Source: Myrmaecium sp. VS I D KN 1 (Eukaryota; Ascomycota; Dothideomycetes; Valsariales; Valsariaceae). From it: 64,000 nucleotides of DNA. The notes below the pieces were generated by a model. That model was not told the DNA's origin and searched no databases. It saw only the letters and a list, made by a program, of their open reading frames with translations. The stretch lies in assembly GCA_019775845.1 (NCBI GenBank), contig JADQAV010000040.1, positions 1 to 64,000 of the forward strand, read 5' to 3'. Numbering within the stretch: position 1 is the stretch's first letter; each line of letters opens with the position of its first letter. Shown one piece after another: positions 31,375 through 42,720 of the stretch. The position numbers and the translations under genes were made by a program.

Positions 31375-32980
31375 ATCCGATATCTCTGCTCTGTTTTGTA
31401 TATGTACGATGTTGTAATCGTCACTCCTCTGGCCACGAGCCATATACATAGTTTCATTCTGGGTCTCACATTCTGGGTCTCACGGAGGACGTGGCGTACT
31501 TGTTGTGGGGCACAAGGTTTTGCCTTAGATAAACTTGAAATAGAGAAATTCAACTCATAGAATATCTACACCTCCGCTGCATGTTGTGTCCGTGAGTGTT
31601 CTGGTCCGGAAAATACATTGTGCTCCAACGGCTAGACAAACGGTGCGGGCACCCGATGTTGCTTGGCGTACTACGGATCCGCCGTGCCCACTCTCCACTT
31701 TCAACTACATGCTTTAACCTCACCTCTCATGGCGCGACAGCGTTCGGTGCGAACGTGACGTTGAAGACACGAGCTTTTCTTTTGTAATGGCTCATGTCAT
31801 CAGTATCCTTCTATAGACCATTATCCGTCTGTGACAGTGTATACAGCCCTGGAACGACGAACTGCACATCTACATCTAGCCGATGTGATAATCGGGTAAG
31901 AGCATAACACGTACTAGGTATAACAAGCTCTCATTGTATTTCTCTCATCTCGTCTTCGATGTCAATCAGTTGTCTCCTCTGTTCGAGCACCTCAAACACT
32001 GTCCGCCATCATGGCGCTGTGATTGTCAGATGAACCTCTCAGGATTTTTTTTCACCGGTTCTTCGATCGTTTCCGAGTAGTCGTTTCTTATCGTCAATTT
32101 CTTTGCTTCTTTCACTACGACACTATCGTCGTTCTGATATGCGACCGTGATGGGCTTGGTATGATGGTGCGGTCGTGGACGAGTTGTCCGCTTTGCAACA
32201 ACACCTCATGTCGGAGCCCGATGGAGTTCCCTATCAAGTCCTGCTTCATTGAAGCCTGATGCTGTCCTTATGCCATCGCTCTCCCGGATGCAAATGCTCA
32301 GCATGCGTTGATTCGGCATGTCGATCGTCTCGCATGGTCGTTGAGATCGATGTGTGTGCTCATGATGTGGGCGTCAACTTCTGCATGAACGCTGTCGGTG
32401 GAGGGCGGGTATAGTCAACACCAGTCGTCTCCCTCAAGGTAACCTTCTACATCTGTTAGATGATTTATGTTCGTAGGCTTTGCTCTATGACAGTCTTTTC
32501 CTATTGTACCATCTTTTCTGAACCGCGAGCTGTGCTTCGTAGCTGTTTTTTATGCAGTCGTCCCGTCATGTCTCTGTTAGGCGATATTGTCCGTTACGGA
32601 ATTCCTTGCGTTAAAACTGATGCGACTGTCTACTTCGACTTCATTGTCAATCTATCTTTGTGCAGTCTATTCTTCAAGGTCGTCCACATGTCTCCTACCT
32701 GAGCTCCGTGCGATCTCCAGAAGTGTTGTTCTGGTGAGCTCGAGACCTAGTTACAGCGGTACCCGGGGCAACTCGTTCTCCCGTGACTGTCAGTCCCTCA
32801 GGGACGAAGCTGCGCTACGATTTCTTCTTCACATGCGTACGGTTCTCGCCGTCGCCGTGGCGATGCTCGCTGTTGATGGTCGCTTGCAGGCCCGTCTATA
32901 AAAGGCCCGCCGCTCTCCCACCGTAACCCTCTTCTTTTCTCTTCACCGTCTTTGGCCGTCCCCAGTTGTTAATCATCTGC
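31375..32980. other. 1.6 kb gene-free stretch
   Basis: Beyond the LETM1 3' UTR I find no credible ORF on either strand. The second half is TC-rich and ends in a TATA box at 32897. It may be a long regulatory region of the orphan gene at 32981. A GTACTAGGTA motif lies at 31911-31920. Confidence 0.45.
32897..32904 (+). promoter_or_regulatory. TATA box of the orphan gene
   Basis: TATAAAAG, a near-perfect TATA element, 84 nt before the first ATG (32981) and 183 nt before the next (33080), followed by a TC-rich leader. Strong TATA boxes in fungi go with inducible genes. Confidence 0.6.
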
Positions 32981-33952
32981 ATGCATTTGACTACCAACTT
33001 TCTCTCATCGCTCTCTCATTATCACATCCCGATTATCTCACTCTTTCTTTGCATCCTGGGTTACTGTCTTCTACACGCAATGTGTCCAAGGCTTCCTTCG
33101 TTGCATTTTAGGCTTGGGGCCCTCACCTCAAGCCTCCTATCGACAACCTGCGCGCCCAGTTACAGCTCGACCACGCCATGCTGGACCAGACCTACGCACG
33201 GCAGCTCTGGTCCAGACGCCTTGAGTGTGTCGCAACGAACACTCGAGCAAGAAGCTAAGCAACTGACCAGCCGCACCTCCCCCCAATCCCCATGCGCGTT
33301 TCCCACTACCCCGATTGCTCCTGTTTCCTCTCGCAAGCCTTTCTGTGCACCGTTGGCAGGTCTTGCTCAAACAGTCAGGAAAGTAGCGGGTCTCGCTGCC
33401 TACGCATGGAACCTCACTTCGACCACCGCCAAAGTTGTGAAGAACATCGCCTCGAAGTCAGCCAGTCCACTCATCGCCATCGGACGTACAACGACCAACC
33501 TCCTCAACACGTCCATCGCCATCGATCCTTCCATGTGTCCATGCTGTGCCCATCGTCGCAATCCTCCTGCAGCCTGTCCGCCGCTGCCGCCCACACCCCC
33601 GCCGTCGCCACCGACACCGACACCGCCATCCCCGCCGTGGTGGCGCGTCCGCGCCCATTCTCCCCGCGTTCGGTTCGTGTCGAGCAGGAACGTGATGAAC
33701 CGGCCCGAAATATCCTCGATAACCTTGATCCCGTCCTGGATTCCGGAGGGCTGGCCCGATCACAAGGAACACATGGCCTACATCAAAAGGCCACTGGGCG
33801 AGACCTTCTTCAAACTGACGGAAAAGGAGGTCGCGTGGGCCAACAACCCGGACATGGACGCCAAATACCCCGTCGACGAGGCCGAGCTGGACTACTACTC
33901 CGAGGACGCGTACGACGAGCTCCCCAAATTCGTTCCTTCTTCCACGGGATGA
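32981..33952 (+). CDS. Orphan hypothetical protein, proline-rich middle
   Basis: An uninterrupted frame of 323 codons from the first ATG after a strong TATA box. If it begins at 32981, the N-terminus has a hydrophobic segment (HIPIISLFLCILGYCLLHAM) that could be a signal anchor; starting at 33080 (better context) removes it. The middle is Ser/Thr-rich, then a short helix (AQTVRKVAGLAAYAWNL), a CPCC motif and a Pro-rich stretch near residues 195-220. The C-terminal 90 residues look folded and acidic (IPSWIPEGWPDHKEHMAYIK, LDYYSEDAYDEL). No family recognised. A GTGAGT with a GCTAACG branch-like element lies 28 nt past the stop, so a 3' UTR intron or different 3' end is possible. Confidence 0.55.
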   Translation: MHLTTNFLSSLSHYHIPIISLFLCILGYCLLHAMCPRLPSLHFRLGALTSSLLSTTCAPSYSSTTPCWTRPTHGSSGPDALSVSQRTLEQEAKQLTSRTSPQSPCAFPTTPIAPVSSRKPFCAPLAGLAQTVRKVAGLAAYAWNLTSTTAKVVKNIASKSASPLIAIGRTTTNLLNTSIAIDPSMCPCCAHRRNPPAACPPLPPTPPPSPPTPTPPSPPWWRVRAHSPRVRFVSSRNVMNRPEISSITLIPSWIPEGWPDHKEHMAYIKRPLGETFFKLTEKEVAWANNPDMDAKYPVDEAELDYYSEDAYDELPKFVPSSTG

Positions 33953-35254
33953 AGAAAGAAAGGATAGGGCAGCTTTGCCGGTGAGTCTTCCTGCTCCTGC
34001 GTTGTCCGCTAACGATCGCTTCACTTTCCTCCCTGTGCGTGTTCATGCCTCCTGGCAACTGGCCTTTTGTCTTCGAGACTTATAAGGAGGCGATGATCAA
34101 GCCGTGGGCAAGATCAATCTCACCATCCCTCCCCCTCGTCCTCTTCCCTTCGCGCTTCGGACCAGCTGTGGAGCGGCCGTATGCAAGTGGGACGTGACAG
34201 TGGGCGAAGTGCAGTTTGCCAGACCGATGAGGATCCTTCCGAGGTCTGGCTCCCCCCAACTCCTTCGTCCCTATCTGTTCCATGAAGGAAGAAGGTCGGA
34301 GTTTTTTGTTGATTTCACTCCTTCCACTCTTCTTTATATGAGTAAGATGGAGGTGATGGGTTCGAAGGAGGGAAGACAGGCAGGGTGAATCCCTCCTTCA
34401 GGGTGCGGATGGAGGACACTGTACAGTAGCGGTGCTGGGAGGGATTTTTTCCCACTGGGTTTTTTTTCTTCTCTCCCGGGTGTATGTAACAGCCTCTCTC
34501 TTTGATGCTTTCCTTTTGCTGTCTATTCGTCTATTGGTAGGCGTTCGGTGACGTTTTCTGCAAACCTAAGCTTTTTCCTCTTTTCACCTTTTGCTATTCT
34601 CCTTGATTGAATAAATCATCTCTTTCCTTCTCCTGCCTTCTGATACATATGAATCACTTTTTTCAGATTGTGACAATAAGTGTCTTTCATCTTCAAGGGC
34701 TTTGAACAGCTGACTTCACGTTGCGTTCAGAAACGGGTAGCGAACGATTACTCTCTGATGAGGAAGAAGATTATGTAGTACGTATGCAGCATGTCCACAA
34801 TCCACGCCAGGCTGTTATTTAAAGTCCTGATATTATAGGGATCGTTGTTAAGATGACTACATACGGTAGGCTAGCTAGGGATAAGGACTTCAGTCTTGTT
34901 TTCCTGGTAAAAGCAAAGAGGGAAAGATGGAAGAAATAAAGTAAACATAGGAGGTTAACGAAATACTGAAAATGATAGTTGCATATGGTTCGACGCCTGA
35001 CCGTTCCGCCCATCAAGTGTTAATAATCAGTAAAATAGAATATAGGGAGATCAGAAACGCAGCACCCCTTAACCACCACCAAGTTCGTCCTTACGCTTAT
35101 ATACAAGGCGAGAGCATATTTCATCCCTACGCTAACGACGGAAGCATAGACCGTGATCGTTAAGTTGAATCGCGAGAAAATGTCGGCAATTGGCCGACTT
35201 AAGCCCAAAACTTCCCTCAGCCAAGTTATGGCGTAAGGAAGTGTAAGTTTCCGT
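33953..35254. other. 1.3 kb intergenic stretch
   Basis: Downstream of the orphan gene and of the PWWP gene 3' end. It includes a possible 3' UTR intron donor at 33981. An open frame at 34104-34388 has no ATG start. No supported gene. Confidence 0.5.
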
Positions 35255-37260
35255 TTAAGCATTGCTCTCGTCTGCAGGCGCCTTCTCTTTAGAAGAATCT
35301 GTGTCGGAACCATTTGGTTGCTCAGCCGAGGCAGGAGGAGCATCCTCTGGAGCATCGGCCATAGTAACGTCCGCAGACTCTTCCGCGACATCGGGAGCGT
35401 TCTCGCGGGCGGAGTCCTTGGTCTTGACAGATTCAGGCTCAGCAGAAACCTCAGTCTTATCCTCGTTCGTTTCAGGTTCCTTAGATTCGGCAGCCTCCTT
35501 CCCTTCTGCTTTCCCCGCATCGGAGCCGTTGGCTGCATGCCCAGCTTGCTCGATGGCAGCAGGAGCATCGCCAGATTCGCCGCCAGCCTGACCGCTGGAA
35601 CTTTGGTTCCATGCTTGGAGAAGCTCACTTGAGCGCTGCTTGAAGTGATACTCGTCCTCACGAGGGATTTCCCCAAGCTTGAGAATTGCACGCAGGACTT
35701 TGTGGATTTTCGTTTCACGCATGATATCAGCTTCGAGATCCTTATGTTGCTCAAGTTGCGTGAAATGTCCAGCCATTGCTGGCATTTCTTCGTGCTTGGG
35801 TGGCTGATCGCGGGTGAGGAACCCCTTCTGGAGGCGATGACGAAGATATAGTACTGCAAGGACAAGTCAGTCTCTTCACTGCTGAAATCAGAGATCAAAG
35901 CGAATGTGGCTTACCAGCTTGCTGCTTCTTCTTCTTAATCTCCGCGAGCGTCATGGTAGGCTCTTCTGGCTTCGGCGTCTCCTCATCATCGCTAGCAGCC
36001 TTCGCCTTCTTCTTGGCCTTGGTTGCGGATTTCTTTGGTTTAACAGCTGATTCTTCCTTAGGAGTCTTCGGCCCATTGACCTTCAATTTGGTAGTTTTCG
36101 GGGTTTTCTTAGGCGCTTCACCCTCACTTTCGACATCCTTCTTGCGCTTCTTGGAAGCTGCTTTGGCCTTCTTCGTATCTTCAACGTCCTCATCGACATC
36201 TTCCATATCAATATCCTCATCTGCGATGCTCTTGCGCTTACTGCCTTTTTCTTTCCTGGCTTGCTTCCTGGCTTCCAGCTCGGCTCGTTCGTCACGATCG
36301 GCCTGCAGAGCCTCTTCGTGCTCACGAAGCATTCCCTTGAAATAATCTAGGTCATGCCCCTCGGCCACGATTTGGTAGGCCTCCCAAAGACTTTTGCTTT
36401 TCTTGCCTTGCTCGTTGTTCCTGACCTCTTCCTTGATCTTGTCGATGTCAAGTGGTTTGAGCTCAGTGTTGATTTGCCAGGCGCTGCAATGATTAGCGAG
36501 TGTTTTGTGGAAATACTGAGTGTTACTCACAATTCATTAGTGCCCAAGAACATGACCGGATACCTCCGGTCCTTCGCATTCTTACCCCCCTCCATGAAGT
36601 CCTCGCGATACGTACCGTCGGACCGTGCCGCGCTGACCGGTCGGTTTTTCAACAGACTTTCAGGAAGCATCTCCTCATCACAGATGACCGCAGGCCATGG
36701 AGGATAACCCTTTAAGCGAGCCTCCCAGAATTGTCCAGGCTTAACGTTCAGCTGCAAGTTGACAGTCGATTTCTTGCGATTCAGTTTCTTGCCCTTGGCG
36801 TCAGATCCGCCACCCACAGACTTCCTCTTCTGGTTTTTGTTGGTTTGAGGGGTAGCTCCGTTGGTGTAAGCAGTTTCGGTCGCGGCACCTAGAGATACCT
36901 TGTCAGTGTCCATCTTGCCACAATGCGTGTAACAATATCCTTTTCCTTGCTTACCCAGCTGAGTGTCTTCGGCATCGTCGGACGGCTTAGGCGGAGCATC
37001 CGGAGACTCGTCAGGGGTGACAGCTTTGTTCTCGTCGGCGGATGGCTTATGACCTACGTGGGATTAGCGAGTGGGCGCAGAAAATGATGGCGGTATAGCT
37101 TACCCTCATCAGCCTTGTCCGACTTGGGTACATCGTCGTCTTTGGCCATAGACTCTGTGGCGGGGGGCTCGGATGACGCAGCTCGTCCCTCATCTTGACG
37201 CGTCGAGGTTTCTTCATGCGCGGGCGCATTAGGAGTCTGGTCTTTGACCTCGTCCGACAT
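35255..37260 (-). CDS. PWWP-domain chromatin protein with TFIIS-N/LEDGF-like C-terminal domain
   Basis: Five exons, minus strand: 37260-37104, 37053-36955, 36888-36531, 36483-35915 and 35853-35255, give 593 aa. All four junctions keep phase and rebuild ordered sequence. After a disordered acidic N-terminus comes a PWWP domain (about 110-210): VKPGQFWEARLKGYPPWPAVI, then YPVMFLGTNEFAWQINTELKPL. A Lys-rich linker follows (SKRKSIADED, KPKKSATKAKKKAKAA). A helical C-terminal domain (about 395-480, LRHRLQKGFL, DLEADIMRETKIHKVLRAIL, FKQRSSELLQAW) resembles the TFIIS N-terminal/LEDGF fold. PWWP domains read H3K36 methylation; yeast Pdp3 in NuA3b and Ioc4 in Isw1b are candidates, but which one is not decided. 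The tail is acidic and Ser/Ala-rich. Confidence 0.87.
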
Positions 37261-38452
37261 GATTGTGGCGTAGTAGGGGCAACGCGATCGCAGATAGAGG
37301 CGGGAGGTATGAGACGCGTTTACGGCGGCGGACACGGGTGCAAGTAGCTTCGGAGCTGCTTGTAAGACGACAATGGAGACCGAAGGTAGCTGGTGTTTGT
37401 CGCTTGGATGGCAGTCGATGGCGTTGGTGATGACACACCGCAGATGTTGAGGGAAGGATGCGGAGGAGAGAGGTGGGTGGTTGGAGAGTCTGTGAGAAAG
37501 CGCAGCTAGAGTTTTTGACCAAGACCCAAGCAACCGTGCACGTGATCAGCTGCTGTGGAGGTTGCGCCTGTTTCACTAGACGATTGTCAGCAAAACGTCC
37601 ATTCTGCGCGACTAGGAGAAGATGCAAAGAATGAGAACTCACGTCCGGTGACTTATAATCGCAACGCAATGTTGTGTCGTCTTTGCCGTGGTCGGTTCTG
37701 GACGGTTGGCGGTGGGATCTTGCGGGCGGGTTATCGCGCGAGCGATTATGAACGCATCACCGATCCCGCCTACGCGTCTCATTCGACAACAGCGCCGCAT
37801 GCCCTCGAACTTTTCGGTCGGACAACAATCCGAGTACGCAGGGTTATAGAATGAATCTGGTGCAACCCGCCACAGTATGCAAATCGAGTAAATCCAGAGG
37901 CCCATCCGAGCTTCTGCCTGTGGTATCTGTGGTGTTCGTCATAGAAAACGGTCCGAGCGCTACGCGTTGCTCTCTCCAAGCGCAGCATACGCGACCGAAC
38001 GCCGGCGTTCAGAAAAGTGCACAGTACTAGACAGTCACCAGCTGTAAGCCTTATGGCCGGTTATACTGCGCGCTGGAATCTCTCGCCTGGTGATAGCTCG
38101 TGGATCGGATCGAATGACAGTAAATATGTTCCCTCAGCAAAACCCGTGATTGATCTCTCGAGCTCGTCTTCTGAGCGGTGTCACAAGGAGCTGGGACTCC
38201 GCCGGACAGGACACAATTGAAGCAATCCGTCTGCAACTCGGGCGTCAGCTATACCAGGTTCTTCTCAAAGATCTATGCATGGAACGGCCGGCTATGCTTT
38301 CAAGAAGCTCCGGCAGAGGGAAGTAGATGGATCTTCCACCGTAGAAGGGAAACGAGAGTGCCATTCGACATTCCCTGCAACAGATGGCCAGAAAATGGAC
38401 TGCCAGGAAAGGAAATGCCATGACCTGACAAGAAGAGGAAATGGCAAAGACT

Positions 38453-38460
38453 TATATAAG
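38453..38460 (+). promoter_or_regulatory. Possible TATA box
   Basis: TATATAAG, 42 nt before the ATG of the Cys-rich small ORF. One short ATG-led frame (38481, 34 codons) intervenes. Confidence 0.3.
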
Positions 38461-38494
38461 GGCGATCACGTAGATCCGGCATGAAAACCCTTGA

Positions 38495-38845
38495 ATGGAC
38501 CGGACTATATGCCTCGACAGATTGGGCAAGGAATTTGGCAGAATATTCCGGCCGGGCTCATCGAAGTGCCCATGTGGACATATAGATAGAGAAGGAAATA
38601 TTTTGGAAGAGGTCGAATTGCAGAAGCTGGCTCCGTTCCGGCAAGCAATGTCCAATCCAGCAGGCCCACTTCCCGACGGTTGCAGTGATTCACGGATTAT
38701 CCTCAGAGTAGACATGAATTTCCCCGGAATTTACTTGAGTAGCACTTCCCGAAGACGCTTGCAAGCTGGAAGCTGTTGCGTCAGGACACCTCCGCACTTG
38801 GTCTGCGGCGGGAGAAACGGTTCGGCGCTTCTGGTCCGCCGTTGA
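38495..38845 (+). CDS. Doubtful small Cys-rich ORF (116 aa)
   Basis: ATG-led frame with eight Cys: an early single Cys, KCPCGH, GCSDS, SCCVRT and VCGG. It has no hydrophobic signal peptide, so a secreted effector is unlikely as it stands. It follows a TATATAAG element at a plausible distance. No family recognised. A chance ORF is quite possible in a 2.3 kb gene-free stretch of about 50% GC. Confidence 0.22.
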   Translation: MDRTICLDRLGKEFGRIFRPGSSKCPCGHIDREGNILEEVELQKLAPFRQAMSNPAGPLPDGCSDSRIILRVDMNFPGIYLSSTSRRRLQAGSCCVRTPPHLVCGGRNGSALLVRR

Positions 38846-39548
38846 AGAGCGCTCGACTTATGGGCCGCCATACCCAGCAGCGCAGCTTTCCAGTATGCCC
38901 ATATATCCTACGACGTTCCCAGAGTCGTCAGACGTACTGTCACTGTCGGTGGCTACCAGAGGGCCACCGAGGCATATAGTGATCGAGTGCATATGTGCAA
39001 GCCATTTTATCCATCAATACGCTTTATCGACGTCCTCCGGGCGTGCCTGCGAGATCGATCATCCTGAGAGTAGGACCGGCGGCTATTAGGCGTATAGATC
39101 TGATTCCCGACGTCTGGCATGCTCTCTCTTGCTGTTTACCGAGATGGTAAGAACCGGACATAAAATAGAGACGAACTCGGTGCGTGAGCGATATTTTGCG
39201 GACGGGTGCGGCGAGACGAAGTGGGCAAAGTCGCTGGGTTGTGGAGTTCGGGGGAGGATATTGACTTCAACGTAGAGGTGATGGTCATGCTGATCACGTG
39301 CGCTCGCAATCAAGAGAATGCTCCAAAATTAGAGCCCGCTCCGTGCCAGCAAACAGCGTTGTTTCGAATTCTGGAGAGCAAAGCGTGGTGCACTTTGGAG
39401 ACCACTGATGAGTTGTGCTGGTTTATACCCGGTTAATACTTTGAAGCCCGGTCAAGGATCTGCGAGCAATGGGCCAAAGCACACCAACGTACGAAACATC
39501 AATAGCACAGTATTATGGAACTTATCATGATATGATTGCTATATCTGC

Positions 39549-42506
39549 TTAAATAAAGCCCCGGCCTCTCTTTGGGAGGTTGGGGCGCTTTACTGCACCT
39601 TTGTTAAGCTTCTTGACTGCAGACGCTGGCCGTTTGACAGTCGCTTGTAGACTCTGTTCCCTCGCTATGCGTTGAGCCTCGCGCTCCTTATCTTCGGCCA
39701 TCTTCGCCTCGAGCTCAGCCTTGCGGTTGAACTCGATCTCGGTCACGCGTTTGTCCCTGGCCGAATACCCCTTTTCCTTGATCGAATAGAAAACTGCGCC
39801 CAGATCGGCCAGCCAGTGAGGGTCGACAGCTGTCACGCATGACATATACTCCTTGGAGGTGAGGATCAGCTCGTGATAGATCACATAGGCTGGAAGCACG
39901 CCGAGACCATACAATGCACTCGTCGGATGCAGCTGAACCGTAACGCTGGTGCGCAAATTGATGTACTCGCCAATCCCTCGCACTTTGGCAGCTTGGTGGT
40001 AGTATCCAGAGCAGATGCATTTCCTTATCACGTCCCAATCCGTACCACAACTCACAAGGGCCATATTCTGCAGCCTCATGATGTCGACAAGCTGGTCACG
40101 GACTTCTTTGGCTCGTCGTAGAGTCCTAGCATGAAGGAAATGCTTCACGCACCAGCCGTCAGAGCAGCCGTTGCTTTTCCACTGCGAATAGACATGTAGC
40201 AGGGTAAGGTGGTCGGACTCGGGAACGAAAAACTTCTCTCGTGCAGCGTCGGACTCTTCTATCCGTTCCTTAGGTCGGTAAAATACGTTCGACACTGAGA
40301 GCATGGATACTATCGTCAGCATCTCCTCGCTACACCCATATTCCACGGATGTAATGATGAGCTTCGCTAGTGACGGATCCATAGGAAAGGACGTCATTTT
40401 CTTCCCAAGAGGGGTGAGATCCCCCAGATTGTCCAATGCTCCCAATGCCCAGAGGTCAAATAATGAAGTGGTGATAGTCTCCTGCGGTGGGGGATCCATG
40501 AAATCAAAGTCGAGCAGGTCCTTCACGCCGAGCGATTTCAGCAACAGAACCGTGTTTGCTAGATTCGTTCGCTGGATCTCCGGTATGGTCTGAGGATAAA
40601 ACTCATCTTTGTACGCTCTCTCGGTGTAAAGGTGAAAACATTTGCCAGGCCCGGTCCTGCCGGCTCTACCAGCGCGTTGCCCGGCGTTCGCTTGCGAGAT
40701 GGGGGTAATCTGTAGTGTATCCATCCCCATTCGAGGATTGTACACCTTGAGTTTTGAGAAGCCGGCGTCTACAACGTACATGATCCCATCTACCGTCAAG
40801 CTCGTTTCCGCGATATTGGTAGCGACAATGACCTTTCTAACTCCCGGTGCAGCCTTGTCGAAGATCTTAGCCTGCAGATCAGCAGGCATCTGGCTGTAGA
40901 TCGGGAGGATGCTGAGCGGTGAAGGACTATCGAGTTGCTTGAGCCTCTCGTCGATCAGTTCGCATGTGACTTCGATGTCCTCTTGACCAGTCATGAAAAC
41001 CAAGATATCGCCAGGACCTTGAGATACATGAATGGCAAGTACTTGCTTGACAGCCTGATCTACATAATCCTCAACCGGCGAGCGGGCAAACTGTATATCT
41101 ACAGGAAAGGTTCTGCCAGGAATGAAGAACTCCGGGGCATTCCCATAGAACTTCGAAAACCGTTCCGCATTCATGGTTGCAGACGTGACTATGAGTTTAA
41201 GATCTCGCCGGCGCGCAAGCACCTTTTTGAGCAAGCCCATCAACACATCGGTATTGAGCGCTCGCTCATGCGCTTCATCCATGATGATGCACGAGTACTT
41301 ATCGAGGTCTGCTTCTACGAGAGATTCTCGTAGGAGTACACCATCGGTCATATACTTGATAGCCGTTTCTTTGGATGTGCAGTCTTCGAACCGGATGGCA
41401 TAACCCACCAAACTCCCAAGCTTGACATCCATCTCTTCGGCCACTCGTTTGGCAACACTCATAGCGGCAACGCGTCTTGGCTGTGTGCACCCGATCATTC
41501 CTGTTCGAGCATACCCATCTTCATAGAGGAATTGAGTAAGCTGGGTGGTTTTGCCAGAGCCCGTCTGACCCACCACAATGATGACCTGATTGTCTCGGAT
41601 CACCCGTAGAAGCTCCTCTCGTACAGCAAACGCTGGTAGGTATTCTCTTTGCTCGCGCAGAGTCTTGCTTCTGCTAAACGCACTTTGACCTTCGCTCTGC
41701 TTCAGATGGGATGAGAACTTATTTCCGCCTGTGTTTGCGTCTTCGCCTGGGACAGGAATGGCACTGTCGCCATCATCTTCTTTGATGCCCATCAACTTGC
41801 CCAATGCCGTGCCAGCGACATTTGTCGCCTCTTTAGCTTGTTTCTGCCTCTCTTTCTGTTGTCGCTTCTCCTTGACGACTTTGCTCCCTTTGCGAGCGAA
41901 TACGGCCATGTCACTCTGAGGATCTCTGACGGCGGACACGGGTTCCAACTGCTTCGTAAAAACCGTGCGGCCGTCAAGGAAAGGCGGCTTAAGGTCATGA
42001 ACCAAGAGATGCACGCGTGTTGTCTCCTCGTCATCGTCGAAATCTCGATCGAAATCCCTGCGTTGTGCGACGCCCGAATTGAGCATACGGTTCGTTTCCC
42101 AAGCGTCGACATCTTTCTGCTTCTGAATGGCGCGGGCATCTGTTCTGCGATTTTGCTTCCTCTCCGTCAACGCGGCTTCCCGTTGCCGATCGAACCATTC
42201 GCTATCGGTGCCGAAGGGGTTGTGAGTGTCGTCGCCCAAGGTATGCCCAGTTTCCTCCCCCCCATACCAGTCCCTGTCGAGTGCTAAGGCATCTTCATCT
42301 TCCACTGTGGATTCCGGATCGTCTGGCTCGTTGAGAGACGGAGTAGCGCCGCCAGCGGAGGTTCTGGGAGTCTCCGCTCGGGATGAACTGGGAGGATGGC
42401 GAAGCCGCGAAGGCTTGTATTGAGGCCGTACGACCCCCGGGCGGGCGGACACATCAAAGCGATCACCATCGATCTTGCGCCGCTTGGTAAAGCCCTCACG
42501 ATCCAT
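39549..42506 (-). CDS. PRP16: Pre-mRNA splicing DEAH-box helicase Prp16
   Basis: A single exon of 985 aa. The first in-frame ATG after the promoter-like region, at 42506 ([14 protein letters not shown]), is taken as start; an upstream ATG at 42596 adds 30 unlikely residues. Prp16 remodels the spliceosome after the first catalytic step and proofreads splice sites. The N-terminal 300 residues are charged and disordered, with [14 protein letters not shown], a Prp16/DHX38 hallmark. The helicase core has GQTGSGKT (313-320), [12 protein letters not shown] (410-413), SATMN, and [15 protein letters not shown], then ratchet/winged-helix and OB-fold regions ([10 protein letters not shown]). The tail is basic ([10 protein letters not shown]). 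Divergent from PWP1 across only 214 bp. Confidence 0.95.
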   Translation of the reverse strand: MDREGFTKRRKIDGDRFDVSARPGVVRPQYKPSRLRHPPSSSRAETPRTSAGGATPSLNEPDDPESTVEDEDALALDRDWYGGEETGHTLGDDTHNPFGTDSEWFDRQREAALTERKQNRRTDARAIQKQKDVDAWETNRMLNSGVAQRRDFDRDFDDDEETTRVHLLVHDLKPPFLDGRTVFTKQLEPVSAVRDPQSDMAVFARKGSKVVKEKRQQKERQKQAKEATNVAGTALGKLMGIKEDDGDSAIPVPGEDANTGGNKFSSHLKQSEGQSAFSRSKTLREQREYLPAFAVREELLRVIRDNQVIIVVGQTGSGKTTQLTQFLYEDGYARTGMIGCTQPRRVAAMSVAKRVAEEMDVKLGSLVGYAIRFEDCTSKETAIKYMTDGVLLRESLVEADLDKYSCIIMDEAHERALNTDVLMGLLKKVLARRRDLKLIVTSATMNAERFSKFYGNAPEFFIPGRTFPVDIQFARSPVEDYVDQAVKQVLAIHVSQGPGDILVFMTGQEDIEVTCELIDERLKQLDSPSPLSILPIYSQMPADLQAKIFDKAAPGVRKVIVATNIAETSLTVDGIMYVVDAGFSKLKVYNPRMGMDTLQITPISQANAGQRAGRAGRTGPGKCFHLYTERAYKDEFYPQTIPEIQRTNLANTVLLLKSLGVKDLLDFDFMDPPPQETITTSLFDLWALGALDNLGDLTPLGKKMTSFPMDPSLAKLIITSVEYGCSEEMLTIVSMLSVSNVFYRPKERIEESDAAREKFFVPESDHLTLLHVYSQWKSNGCSDGWCVKHFLHARTLRRAKEVRDQLVDIMRLQNMALVSCGTDWDVIRKCICSGYYHQAAKVRGIGEYINLRTSVTVQLHPTSALYGLGVLPAYVIYHELILTSKEYMSCVTAVDPHWLADLGAVFYSIKEKGYSARDKRVTEIEFNRKAELEAKMAEDKEREAQRIAREQSLQATVKRPASAVKKLNKGAVKRPNLPKRGRGFI

Positions 42507-42720
42507 CTCGAACAGGTGTAGGAAGTGTTGAAAGTATGATGGCTGAGAATGAATCGCTGCGGAGCTGTTGAACCTTGACCATGCAGGTCCGTGCACGATA
42601 AAGCGGCAGAAGCTCGGCTGCGGGAGTGGCAGCCTTCCCCGTCAAGAAATTTTTGGGGACCGCGATTCTGCAAGAGTCGCAACTGGGTGCAAGGAGCGGC
42701 AGTCAGGAAACCTTTCCAAG
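42507..42720. promoter_or_regulatory. Short bidirectional promoter of PRP16 and PWP1
   Basis: Only 214 nt separate the two divergent start codons. The core promoters of a spliceosome helicase and a ribosome-assembly factor must share it. No TATA box is obvious. Confidence 0.65.

Larger units (their letters stand above)
37261..39548. other. 2.3 kb stretch without a confirmed gene
   Basis: Between the PWWP gene start and the Prp16 stop. It holds a TATATAAG at 38453 followed by a 116-codon Cys-rich ORF (38495-38845), reported separately as doubtful. Otherwise I see short frames only and no repeats or transposon features. Confidence 0.45.

Noticed and set aside
34104-34388. 94-codon open frame downstream of the orphan gene
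   Set aside because: Starts at GTG, no family, and no splice path from the orphan gene that keeps a convincing frame.
31375-39548. Possible transposon relic in the sparse region
   Set aside because: I saw no terminal repeats, target duplications, transposase or reverse-transcriptase motifs, and no strong TA-rich RIP signature.
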